Shown piece by piece: positions 16,412 to 24,565 of a stretch of 37,739 nt of DNA. The translations under genes were made by a program, and so were the position numbers. Positions within the stretch are counted from its first letter, which is position 1. Every line of letters begins with the position of its first letter. The notes beneath the pieces were generated by a model that saw only the letters and a list, made by a program, of their open reading frames with translations, made no database searches and was not told where the DNA came from. This stretch comes from an uncultured Clostridia bacterium (lineage in GTDB: Bacteria > Bacillota > Clostridia > Oscillospirales > Ruminococcaceae): contig CANQNY010000007.1 in NCBI GenBank assembly GCA_947625335.1, positions 1 to 37,739 of the forward strand. The letters run 5' to 3'.

Positions 16412-18820
16412 ATGGCTGTTTTTAACTGCAAAAGCTGCGGCGGAGATCTTGAGATCCAAGAGGGTACAACTGTTGTTACCTGCGAATACTGCGGGCGGCA
16501 GCAGACTGTTCCGAGCGCAGACAACGAGAAGAAAGTAAACCTCTTCAACCGCGCAAACCGCCTCAGAAGCCGCTGCGAATTCGACAAGGCGGCAGGCGTT
16601 TACGAGAGTATCGTCGCGGAATTCCCGTCCGAATCCGAGGCGTATTGGGGACTTTGCCTGTGCAAATTCGGTATTGAATACGTCGACGACCCCGCAACGT
16701 CCGCCAAAATCCCGACCTGCCACAGAACGTCCTTTGAAAGCATTTTCGACGACTCAAACTTTGACCTCGCCTGCGAAAACGCCGACGCTCTGGCAGTGAA
16801 CGTTTATCGGGACGAGGCAAAGGAAATTGACCGACTGCAAAAGGAAATTCTCGCAATAGCGAAAAACGAGCAGCCGTTCGACGTCTTTATCTGCTACAAG
16901 GAAAGCGACGAACTGGGCGGGCGCACCGTAGACAGCGAACTGGCGCACGACATCTATGACGTTTTGACGGAAAACGGCTACAAAGTCTTCTACTCGCGGA
17001 TTACGCTGAAAGCAAAGCTCGGTCAGGACTACGAGCCGTACATATTCAGCGCGCTGAATTCCGCTAAAGTAATGCTCGCTGTCGGCACGAAGTTTGAATA
17101 TTTCAACGCCGTGTGGGTCAAAAACGAGTGGTCGCGCTTTCTCGATTTAATGCGGAAAGACCCGACAAAAAAACTTATCCCCTGCTACCGCGACATTGAC
17201 GCATACGACCTGCCGAAAGAGTTCGGCAACCTGCAGGGACAGGACCTCAGCAGTCCGCGCGCGTTTCAGGATTTGATGACAAACATCGGGCGAATTATCC
17301 CGAAACAGCAGAAAACCGCCGCTTCGGGGGTTTCGGACCCTGCGCTTGAAAATATTCTTAAACGCGCCTACATCAGCCTTGAGGACGGCGACTGGGACAC
17401 CGCAAACAAGATGTGCGAGAAAATCCTCGACTCCGACGCCGAAAACGCGCAGGCGTATTTGGTAAAATTGTGCATTGACTACAAGCTCCGCAAGCCGTCG
17501 GATCTCGGCGGGCTGAAAGTTCCCATCGACGGAAATAACAATAATTACCAAAAGGTTCTTCGGTTCGGCGACAAGGCTCTGACCGAGGAAATTGAGGGCT
17601 ATAGGCGGCAAATTATTGAAAAAACGCAGATTGCCGTGCTTGTCGAGAAATTCGAGCGCGGGGGCGATTTACTTAATTACATCGACTTGGTAAAGGAAAT
17701 AGCGAAATACTCGGAATTCAAAAGCGCGAACGAGCTGTTTGAAAAGTGTCGGGAAAAGGTTTACGAACTCGCTGAGAAGGAATTAGACGCGCAGAACTAC
17801 GCTCTCGCGGTGCAGGGTTTCAAGGTGATTCCGGGCTACAAGGACGCGGACAATTCGGCTGACAAAATCAAAGAGAGAATCATCTTAAAGTCGCTCAAAG
17901 AGGAGTTTGAACAAGGCGGAAATATCAGCCACTACCGTGATCTCCTAGAAGATTTCGAGAAGTATTCGGGATTTAAGGACGCAGACGAGTGGGCTGAAAA
18001 ATGCCGCGAGATAATCTACGACAAGGCAAAACACGCGTATGACGCGAAAAACTTTGACCAAGCAAAGCAAGGTTTCAAGGCAATTCCGGGCTATAAGGAC
18101 GTTGACGAGTTTGCAAAAGAATTAGGAATAGTCTATGATACCGCAGACGAAGATAAATATATAATTCGTCGTGACACCAGCACATCAAACGATGTCAGCC
18201 AAGAACCCGCAGCAGAAAAGTCCGATGTCTCGGCGGAAAATTCAAATCAAAACGCTGCAATTGACATTTTAACACAAGGCGTTTCAGCGCAAAGCGAAAA
18301 CGAACGCATAGAGAGGGTAAAGAAAAGCAAAATTCTAGCTGTTATGTTGTCGCTGGCAGCGGTGGCGGTCGTGATTGTCGGCATTATTGTCACCGTGAAC
18401 GTTCATCGTAAAAATGTGGCGAATGATGCCATTGTAGCAAGTGAACTAAGGGAAATAGCCGAAAAAAACATTGGTGAAATAGTTGAAATATTCAATACGC
18501 CTATTAACGAACTCAAAAACTGGGACAGTATAACCGTTACAGAAGAGTTGTGGAACGGGTATGAAATGAGTTACCTCGCTTCCAACGGAAAAGAATACAA
18601 CATAACAGCTGAAGTTTGGGGTAGCGATTATGACAGACCACCAAGTCAATTGGAAGTACCTATTGGAATGCTTCTTCACGACAAATCAAAGTACTCTTAT
18701 AATGAACTTGTAAAGATTTTTGGAGATAGTGTTAATTACGGTGTAACAATTAACGGCGTTATAGTTCGCTTTAATAACTATGATGAAGACCAAACATACT
18801 GTGAATTGAGAAATTATTAA
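16412..18820 (+). CDS. Zinc-ribbon / TIR / TPR-like repeat membrane protein
   Basis: 802 aa. Residues 6-28 are a zinc ribbon (CKSCGG, CEYCG). ~40-150 is helical and TPR-like (FDKAAGVYESIVAEFPSESEAYWGL). ~154-300 is a TIR domain: FDVFICYKESDE opening strand, DIYDVLTENGYKVFYS, and WVKNEWSRFLDL, whose Glu (~239) aligns with the catalytic Glu of NAD-cleaving TIRs. ~310-590 has helical repeats with a recurring GYKDAD. There is one membrane segment (~640-665) and an exported C-terminal domain. Bacterial TIRs cleave NAD or make signal nucleotides in immunity. Fixing a TIR to the membrane with an outside domain suggests that it senses envelope events. The ribosome site AAAGGAG supports the start. The SPFH gene follows 31 bp later. 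Confidence 0.85.
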   Translation: MAVFNCKSCGGDLEIQEGTTVVTCEYCGRQQTVPSADNEKKVNLFNRANRLRSRCEFDKAAGVYESIVAEFPSESEAYWGLCLCKFGIEYVDDPATSAKIPTCHRTSFESIFDDSNFDLACENADALAVNVYRDEAKEIDRLQKEILAIAKNEQPFDVFICYKESDELGGRTVDSELAHDIYDVLTENGYKVFYSRITLKAKLGQDYEPYIFSALNSAKVMLAVGTKFEYFNAVWVKNEWSRFLDLMRKDPTKKLIPCYRDIDAYDLPKEFGNLQGQDLSSPRAFQDLMTNIGRIIPKQQKTAASGVSDPALENILKRAYISLEDGDWDTANKMCEKILDSDAENAQAYLVKLCIDYKLRKPSDLGGLKVPIDGNNNNYQKVLRFGDKALTEEIEGYRRQIIEKTQIAVLVEKFERGGDLLNYIDLVKEIAKYSEFKSANELFEKCREKVYELAEKELDAQNYALAVQGFKVIPGYKDADNSADKIKERIILKSLKEEFEQGGNISHYRDLLEDFEKYSGFKDADEWAEKCREIIYDKAKHAYDAKNFDQAKQGFKAIPGYKDVDEFAKELGIVYDTADEDKYIIRRDTSTSNDVSQEPAAEKSDVSAENSNQNAAIDILTQGVSAQSENERIERVKKSKILAVMLSLAAVAVVIVGIIVTVNVHRKNVANDAIVASELREIAEKNIGEIVEIFNTPINELKNWDSITVTEELWNGYEMSYLASNGKEYNITAEVWGSDYDRPPSQLEVPIGMLLHDKSKYSYNELVKIFGDSVNYGVTINGVIVRFNNYDEDQTYCELRNY

Positions 18821-18851
18821 GCCAACAAAACCATGATTTAAGGAGGTAAAT

Positions 18852-20747
18852 ATGGCAAAATTTGTAATTGAATGCCCCAAATGCGGAAGTTACGCCGAGG
18901 GGAAAACGGGCTTTTTCGCGCGAAAGAAAATCGACTGCAGCTGCGGCTACACAATCGACGTCCGCACCGACAAAATCACCACGCGCGTTTGTCCGCATTG
19001 CGGAAACACCGTCCTCTACGACCAGACCAAGGGCGAGGACGCAAAATGCCCCGTCTGTCACGAGAACATCGTAACCGGGGAGAGCATGAGCGCGCTTGCA
19101 CAGTTCACCTGCCCGTCCTGCTCGTGTCAGCTTTTCGCGGACAAAAACGCCGAGGAATACACCTGCCCGCTTTGCGATACGGTAATCGACGTTCAAAAGC
19201 AGATTGCCGCGAACAAATCGAAAAGCGGCGGTATGCCGAGCGTTATCGAGTGCAAGATGGACAACACCGTGTTCGTGAAACGTCACCCCATCGACAATTT
19301 CGTCACGGGCTCTAAACTTATCGTCCACGAAAGCCAAGAGGCGGTTTTCTTTAAGGACGGAATGGCGCTTGATTCGTTCGGTTCGGGCGGGCATATCCTG
19401 ACAACGGACAGACTGCCGCTTATGAACGAGGCTGCGCCCCTGCCGTTTTCCAACGGCGACCCGTTCCGCGCGGAGGTCTATTTTGTAAACAAGACCGAGC
19501 AGAAAGAGATTAAATGGGGTACGCCCGAAAAAATCGGAATTCGCGAGTCCAAGTACAAAATGTACATAAATATCGGAGCGTTCGGCACGTTCAATATGGT
19601 AGTTAAGGACGCGAGAAGATTTCTTATCAAAAATATCGGCGCGGCGTCCGATTTCAAGCAAAGCGATATTGTCGGGGACAGCGAACTTTCCACAAGCACG
19701 GCGTCGGGGCAGTTTAAGGACCTGATTTTAAACAAAATTGTCGATGTGCTTGGGAATACGATCGAAGAACAGCAGCTTGACATTTTCCTGCTCGATTTGC
19801 AGAAAGAAAAGCTTGCGGCGGCAATCCGCGATGTTATCAATGAACAGCTTGAAGATTACGGCTTGTATATGCCGCAGTTCTACATCAGAAAAATAGCTCT
19901 CCCCGAAGACGACCCGAATTTCAAGCGTATGCGCGAAAAGCTGGCGGCGCAGTCGCTGAATGTCCTCGAGGCGGAAACTGCCGAAACCGAACGCGCACAG
20001 CAGATAACCCGCGCGACAACGGCGGCGGACGTCGACTTTATCAAGGCTCAGAACGAGGCGCGCAAAAAGCTGCTTTTGGAGCAGACGCTCGCGGCAGGAG
20101 AACAGGCTCACGGCGAGGCGGAGGCTAACGTTATGAAAGCTAAAGGCTACACTTATCAGCAGGAAACCGCCCGCAAAGTCGGTCTGGAGGCTATGCAGCA
20201 CGGAATTACGGGCGGCGCAGGAGGCTCCGGAGGCGCGGGCGGCGGCATTGCAAGCGATGTTATGGGACTCGGAATAACGCTTGGGGCAATGGGCGGCGTG
20301 ATGAATATGGCGCGCGACGCTCTCGACCCCGTTATGACCTCCGCGAGCGAGATCGGCAGCGGCGTTGCAGGAAATATTCGGCAAACTGTCGCGGATACTT
20401 GGAATTGCTCGTGCGGAGCGGCAAATATTACCTCAAAATGCTGTCCCGAATGCGGAGCAAAACGTCCCGAAACCGTTTTGGGGTGGGAATGTCCCGAATG
20501 CGGCTGTAAAAATATTACCTCGAAATTCTGCCCCGACTGCGGTGCGAAAAAGCCGCAGCCTCCCGCAGCGTGGGATTGCCCGAAATGCGGCTGTAAGGGG
20601 ATATTAAGCAAATTCTGTCCCGACTGCGGCGAGAAAAAAACCGAAGAGCCCGAAATGTGGGATTGCCCCGAGTGCGGCTGCAAAAATATCACCTCGAAAT
20701 TTTGCCCCGACTGCGGAGCGAAAAAACCCGAAACCGTAAAAACCTGA
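18852..20747 (+). CDS. SPFH (stomatin/YdjI-like) protein with multiple zinc ribbons
   Basis: 631 aa. The first ~115 residues carry three zinc-ribbon-like CxxC sets. ~125-400 is an SPFH/Band-7 core resembling Bacillus YdjI (VIECKMDNTVFVKRHPIDNF, AVFFKDGMALDSFGSGGHIL, YFVNKTEQKEIKWGTPEKI, KIALPEDDPNFKRMREKLA). A charged coiled coil and a Gly-rich stretch (~460-520) follow. The C-terminus has four zinc ribbons in tandem with the pattern CPECGCKNITSKFCPDCGAK. SPFH proteins build membrane-associated ring or raft scaffolds, and the zinc ribbons could recruit partners. The start has AAGGAGG. It lies between the TIR gene and a membrane-protein gene with short gaps, so the three are probably one operon. 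Confidence 0.88.
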   Translation: MAKFVIECPKCGSYAEGKTGFFARKKIDCSCGYTIDVRTDKITTRVCPHCGNTVLYDQTKGEDAKCPVCHENIVTGESMSALAQFTCPSCSCQLFADKNAEEYTCPLCDTVIDVQKQIAANKSKSGGMPSVIECKMDNTVFVKRHPIDNFVTGSKLIVHESQEAVFFKDGMALDSFGSGGHILTTDRLPLMNEAAPLPFSNGDPFRAEVYFVNKTEQKEIKWGTPEKIGIRESKYKMYINIGAFGTFNMVVKDARRFLIKNIGAASDFKQSDIVGDSELSTSTASGQFKDLILNKIVDVLGNTIEEQQLDIFLLDLQKEKLAAAIRDVINEQLEDYGLYMPQFYIRKIALPEDDPNFKRMREKLAAQSLNVLEAETAETERAQQITRATTAADVDFIKAQNEARKKLLLEQTLAAGEQAHGEAEANVMKAKGYTYQQETARKVGLEAMQHGITGGAGGSGGAGGGIASDVMGLGITLGAMGGVMNMARDALDPVMTSASEIGSGVAGNIRQTVADTWNCSCGAANITSKCCPECGAKRPETVLGWECPECGCKNITSKFCPDCGAKKPQPPAAWDCPKCGCKGILSKFCPDCGEKKTEEPEMWDCPECGCKNITSKFCPDCGAKKPETVKT

Positions 20748-20762
20748 TGTAAAGGAGTAATT

Positions 20763-21455
20763 ATGAGCAAGAAAAGTAAATCAATCCTTGCAATTTACGC
20801 GATAATTTTCGCAGCGTATTGCGTGCTGTTTTTCGCTGTGCCTTTCCCGAAAATCGGAGCATGTTGGGCGGAATTTGCGTTTTCCGTGGTCGCGATAATC
20901 GCGGGTTGCGGGATAAGCCTATACGCGTTTAAAAACGAGGGCTTGAAAAGCAAAATCTACGGATTCCCGATGTTCAGAATTGGGTTTATTTATATGATTT
21001 TACAGCTTGTTGCCGCAGTTGTAATAACAGCCTTATCGTTTTTTACAGCCGTACCCATGTGGATAGCCGTCGTTATTTCGGTGTTGATTATGGCGTTTGC
21101 GGGAATCGGAGTTATCGGCTCGGACAACGCCCGCGATATAATTACCGAACAGCAGCAAAAAACCGAGCAAGCGGTAAGTCAGATGAAAACTTTCCGCTTG
21201 GATATGGGGAATATCGTCGAAATTTGCAGCTTTCCCGAACTTAAAAAGCCGCTGCAAAAGCTTGCTGACGATTTCCGATACGCCGACCCCGTGACCAGCG
21301 AGGAACTGTCGGGCGTGGAGGAAAATCTCAAAGCGCAGGTGAAGGCGTTGTCGGCGTTGGTGAATACCGACAAGGAACTTGCACAAAAGAAAATCGGCGA
21401 GGTGTCGGCGCTGCTTGCCGACCGAAACCGCAGGTGCAGAGAACTGAAAAAATAA
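20763..21455 (+). CDS. Membrane protein with cytoplasmic helical domain
   Basis: 230 aa with four transmembrane segments in the first ~120 residues, then a charged helical cytoplasmic part (ITEQQQKTEQAVSQMKTFRL, LQKLADDFRYADPVTSEEL, NTDKELAQKKIGEVSALLAD). The FRYADPVTSEEL stretch recalls XpaC-like membrane-associated proteins, but I am not sure of the family. It starts 15 bp after the SPFH gene with AAAGGAG and is the last gene of the TIR-SPFH unit, so it is a candidate membrane anchor. Confidence 0.75.
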   Translation: MSKKSKSILAIYAIIFAAYCVLFFAVPFPKIGACWAEFAFSVVAIIAGCGISLYAFKNEGLKSKIYGFPMFRIGFIYMILQLVAAVVITALSFFTAVPMWIAVVISVLIMAFAGIGVIGSDNARDIITEQQQKTEQAVSQMKTFRLDMGNIVEICSFPELKKPLQKLADDFRYADPVTSEELSGVEENLKAQVKALSALVNTDKELAQKKIGEVSALLADRNRRCRELKK

Positions 21456-21461
21456 ACATAA

Positions 21462-21492
21462 CCCCGCGAACTTAAAGTCCGCGGGGGATTTT
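21462..21492. terminator. Bidirectional terminator between convergent operons
   Basis: CCCCGCG-A-ACTT pairs with AAGT-C-CGCGGGG across 21462-21486, with T-rich sequence on both sides. Confidence 0.8.
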
Positions 21493-21974
21493 TATGTTAC
21501 TTCGACCGTAAACGTCAGCGTGTCGGAATAATTCCCGGTGTAACCCGTGCGCTCACCCGAAAATTCCGTGCTGAACGCGAGAATTGCCCAACCCGACTTT
21601 TCGCCCGCCTCCACCGTAAGCAGCGGAACGCCGCCCGACGCGGGATAATCGTGCCCGTTTACCGACATTTTGTAATCTATGTACCCATCTTTGTTCACCA
21701 TTTTAAAGCCGTTTGCGCTTTCGACCATCACATGCAGCTCCGTTCCCTCGTCAAGCACCACGTCCGACGCGGAAAGCGAACGCTCTATGTTGGTCTCGTC
21801 ATTGGTAAAAGTTACGCTTGCGGGAATAGTTACCGTATATGAAAAGCTCCCATTGTAGTTGACGCTGACAGAGCCGCCGTCTGCAGGCGATTCTAAGACT
21901 TCCGCGCTTGCAAAACTCCCCGCAAGCGCAAACGTAAGAGCGGCTGTAATATATTTCAGAAAAAGTTTCGGCAT
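21492..21974 (-). CDS. Secreted protein with beta-rich domain
   Basis: 160 aa. A signal peptide (MPKLFLKYITAALTFALAGS, cleavage near FASAE) is followed by a beta-rich domain (SVNYNGSFSYTVTIPASVTF, ending SDTLTFTVEV) like small secreted or surface-associated proteins with an Ig-like or WxL-like fold. No anchor motif is visible. The start has GGGGAGG. It is last in a minus-strand unit after the single-pass protein, 25 bp away. The pairing suggests that the two act together at the envelope. Confidence 0.72.
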   Translation of the reverse strand: MPKLFLKYITAALTFALAGSFASAEVLESPADGGSVSVNYNGSFSYTVTIPASVTFTNDETNIERSLSASDVVLDEGTELHVMVESANGFKMVNKDGYIDYKMSVNGHDYPASGGVPLLTVEAGEKSGWAILAFSTEFSGERTGYTGNYSDTLTFTVEVT

Positions 21975-21999
21975 ATTCTAAACCTCCCCTCTTTCGGAG

Positions 22000-22521
22000 T
22001 TATTTTGCCGTAATTTTCAGCACAATATCGGCGTTGTTTGTAGCTGACAGCTTTTTGTCGGCGCGATACGGCTGAATATGCACAACAGCGTTGTATTCGC
22101 CGCTGTCCAGCGGACGGGAAAGCGTTATTTTGCCAAGAGATTTCCCCGCCTCAACAAGACCCGAAGTATACAACGTTTCATAATTGCCGTTTATATTAAC
22201 TTTAAGTTCAAAAGTAAGATAATATGCGCCGCTGTTTTCGGTAGGATTGCAAAGCCCGATCTGAACCTCGGTTTCGTTTGCGGGAATTGTCACCGCGGTT
22301 ATCCCCGGTATAACTACTCCCCGCTCGGAAGATTCTTTGTTCAAATCAGCGGAGCTTTCGGCGTCTGCGGAGAATTCCACACCGCCCGAAAAGCTCTTGT
22401 TTTTCGGCGCAAAATAAAGCCCCGCGCAAAGTCCCAGTAAAAACACCAAAACTATAAGCAAAACCGCGAAAATTATCCTGCCGCTGCTTTTTGATGTGTG
22501 TGTTTCACCCGACTTGTTCAT
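22000..22521 (-). CDS. Single-pass membrane protein with exported beta domain
   Basis: 173 aa. A short cytoplasmic N-terminus is followed by one transmembrane helix (~14-36, IIFAVLLIVLVFLLGLCAGL), an acidic/Ser linker, and an exported domain with alternating strands (GITAVTIPANETEVQIGLCN, AYYLTFELKVNING, GEYNAVVHIQPYR). The fold resembles small Ig-like modules. The ribosome site is weak. It may be transcribed by readthrough from the 30-codon gene upstream. Function unknown. Confidence 0.72.
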   Translation of the reverse strand: MNKSGETHTSKSSGRIIFAVLLIVLVFLLGLCAGLYFAPKNKSFSGGVEFSADAESSADLNKESSERGVVIPGITAVTIPANETEVQIGLCNPTENSGAYYLTFELKVNINGNYETLYTSGLVEAGKSLGKITLSRPLDSGEYNAVVHIQPYRADKKLSATNNADIVLKITAK

Positions 22522-22619
22522 ATTATCTCAGCCTTTCACGAGTATATTTTGGGAATTCTAACTTCCCGAAACATAATATGAAACAACCCGAAATTTGTGA
22601 AAAACAGACAAAAGAAAAT

Positions 22620-22638
22620 GCCCGTCTTTCGGACGGGC
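22620..22638 (-). terminator. Terminator of the 30-codon gene
   Basis: GCCCGTC / GACGGGC perfect 7-bp stem, followed on the minus strand by ATTTTCTTTTG; 9 bp after the stop codon. Confidence 0.8.
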
Positions 22639-22646
22639 AAGTTCAG

Positions 22647-22739
22647 TCAGTTAAAATAACTGTTCAGCAGATTTTCAAGGGAGTCTGCCGTCTCCGCGTC
22701 TTTTACAACTTCCAGACAATAAGCGATAGATAAAAGCAT
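22647..22739 (-). CDS. 30-aa peptide gene with its own promoter and terminator
   Basis: The minus strand ATG at 22739 follows GAAAGGTGGGAAAT. It reads MLLSIAYCLEVV, then KDAETADSLENLLNSYFN, and stops at TGA 22647-22649. The N-terminal third is hydrophobic with one Cys; the rest is acidic and helical. It sits between a consensus promoter with a structured leader and a clean terminator, which is strong evidence for a real short gene. It could be a signalling peptide, a small toxin or membrane peptide, or a leader peptide for the genes downstream. Confidence 0.7.
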   Translation of the reverse strand: MLLSIAYCLEVVKDAETADSLENLLNSYFN

Positions 22740-22773
22740 ATATTTCCCACCTTTCTCTCTATGTTCTACACAT

Positions 22774-22819
22774 TTGCAAGGACCGAGCCCGTATATCGGA
22801 CTTCTTTTTTCCCTTGCAA
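22774..22819 (-). promoter_or_regulatory. Structured 5' leader of the 30-codon gene
   Basis: On the minus strand TTGCAAGG near +5 pairs perfectly with CCTTGCAA ~30 nt later, enclosing a possible small CCG/CGG hairpin. The stem ends ~35 nt before the start codon. A regulatory RNA element is plausible. Confidence 0.45.
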
Positions 22820-22823
22820 CTAC

Positions 22824-22852
22824 ATTCTATCACACTTTGACGTATATGTCAA
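22824..22852 (-). promoter_or_regulatory. Promoter of the 30-codon gene
   Basis: Minus strand TTGACA (22847-22852), 17 bp, TAGAAT (22824-22829). Confidence 0.78.
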
Positions 22853-23056
22853 TAGCGCGGAGAAAATTTTGTGAGATATGCACAAAAATGTTATACATTG
22901 GCAGAAAAATAGGGTTATATTTTCAATTTAATAGACAGGTTTTGCACATCTGAGAAAGGATTTTGGCGATTTATAGTGTATAGTGAATAGCGAACAGCAG
23001 AAAGTGTTCACGGGTTTTGATTGTTTGTATGGATAGGAGGTCAGGGCGCAAATATA
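22853..23056. other. Intergenic stretch, no gene seen
   Basis: AT-rich spacer between the divergent 30-codon gene and the methyltransferase. Apart from one arm of a 19-bp inverted repeat, nothing is recognised. Confidence 0.5.
22973..22991 (+). repeat. 19-bp inverted repeat, left arm
   Basis: ATAGTGTATAGTGAATAGC here; the perfect reverse complement is at 27440-27458. The pair encloses the restriction-modification genes and one unknown gene. Confidence 0.85.
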
Positions 23057-23085
23057 TTGACTTTTGGACTATGCTGTGTTATAAT
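23057..23085 (+). promoter_or_regulatory. Promoter of the methyltransferase operon
   Basis: TTGACT (23057-23062), 17 bp, TATAAT (23080-23085). Confidence 0.82.
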
Positions 23086-23146
23086 ATAAACTGTATTAGC
23101 GGGTATTTAGACGCATATATTCTTGATGATGTTGTAGAGGGTAAAC

Positions 23147-24565
23147 ATGATTAAGTCGAAAAAAAGTGTTTGGAACAGCAGCGTTCCTGTTGAAAAAAGT
23201 CCTTATTTACACCAAGGTGCTGTTAAATATATAAATATCGACAACTTTTCTTTCGACCCCGCAAAACTGACAATGCTTGATCTGTTTTGCGGCGCCGGCG
23301 GGTTTGCAGTCGGTTCTTCGTGGGCAGGTTTTCAGTCTGTTCTCGGAATTGATTTTCTTAAGCCTGCAATGGAAACTTGGACTTATAACCACCCGAATTC
23401 CATAGGATGTCTTGGAGATATAAAGAAAATAGACCCCGAATATATAAAAAAACTGCTTGAAAGCAAAGGAGTTCGGACAATTAACCTTATTACGGGAGGC
23501 GTTCCCTGTCAAGGTTTTTCACGAGCTAACCGCAAACACAACGACAACGACGAGCGAAACTATTTGTTCCTTGAATACATGCGTTTTGTCAAAGCGTTTA
23601 TGCCCGAATACATTATTTTAGAAAACGTCTCCGGAATGAGAAATACAGCAGGCGGTCATTTTGAAACGCAAATCAAAAGCGCTATGGAAGAATTGGATTA
23701 TACCGTGACCGTGAAGTTGGTGAATGCCGCCGACTACGGCGTGCCGCAAATCAGGCAGCGGCTGTTATTTGTCGGCGTAAAAAACAATTCGGGTTTAACC
23801 GTTCCGTTTACATTCCCCGAAGGTGAATTTGTCGGACGTTATAGGACGGTTTCAGACGCTATTTCGGATCTGCCGGCTCTTGAGAATAACCAATCAAAAA
23901 ACGAATATGAATTGCCGCCGAAAACCGAATATCAACAGCTGATGCGAGGACGCGGAACACTCGATATTACCCCCGCAAAAGGTCTGTTTAATCATTCAGC
24001 TCCAAATCATTTACCCGATGTGTTAAAAAATATAGCGCGGACAAAACCGGGAAAACCTATGTATTCAAAATTTAAACAACGTATTCGTTTAAGAAACGAT
24101 ACTCCCAGCCCAACGCAATTAGCGGGCGGTATACGCCCTCAGTTTCAGTTCGGACACCCGTCGCAGATTCGCGGATTGTCTATAAGAGAACGCGCACGAA
24201 TACAGAGTTTTCCCGACAGCTATATTTTCTGCGGCGGAATGGTTCAAGAAAGAGTTCAAACCGGAAACGCAGTTCCGCCGCTGCTGGTATATAATATCAC
24301 TAAACCGATCGCCAATGATATTATTAAAAAAAGGAGCAAAAAAATGTATAGGGTTTGGTACAGCACCGAGAGTTTTGCCGACTATATCATTGACCATACC
24401 GATCTGTCTGCAGAAAAACCTATTAAAAGTTATATGTATGAGAGCGACGCGTCAAAGCCGCGGCACTTTCATTCTATGCCCGATCATATTCGTCGAATTT
24501 TGTACTTAGACGCCCCCGACTTAATCGTTGAACGCAACAACGAGCCGATTTTCTCTATCGAATAA
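23147..24565 (+). CDS. DNA (cytosine-5) methyltransferase, frame running into the next gene
   Basis: The ORF encodes 472 aa, but the methyltransferase ends near residue 395. Motifs: I LDLFCGAGGFAVG (44-56), IV with catalytic Cys121 in GGVPCQGFS, VI ENV (~159), VIII QIRQRLLFVG, a target domain (~220-330), IX RERARIQSFPDSY, and X QTGNAVPP. It transfers methyl groups to C5 of cytosine in the recognition site and so protects host DNA. After IANDIIKK the frame runs through two A7 runs into the endonuclease ORF without a stop. One extra A in the first run would end the gene as KKKEQKNV plus TAG, overlapping the next ATG (ATGTATAG), a classic overlap. The visible fusion is therefore probably caused by a lost A. 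Confidence 0.92.
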   Translation: MIKSKKSVWNSSVPVEKSPYLHQGAVKYINIDNFSFDPAKLTMLDLFCGAGGFAVGSSWAGFQSVLGIDFLKPAMETWTYNHPNSIGCLGDIKKIDPEYIKKLLESKGVRTINLITGGVPCQGFSRANRKHNDNDERNYLFLEYMRFVKAFMPEYIILENVSGMRNTAGGHFETQIKSAMEELDYTVTVKLVNAADYGVPQIRQRLLFVGVKNNSGLTVPFTFPEGEFVGRYRTVSDAISDLPALENNQSKNEYELPPKTEYQQLMRGRGTLDITPAKGLFNHSAPNHLPDVLKNIARTKPGKPMYSKFKQRIRLRNDTPSPTQLAGGIRPQFQFGHPSQIRGLSIRERARIQSFPDSYIFCGGMVQERVQTGNAVPPLLVYNITKPIANDIIKKRSKKMYRVWYSTESFADYIIDHTDLSAEKPIKSYMYESDASKPRHFHSMPDHIRRILYLDAPDLIVERNNEPIFSIE

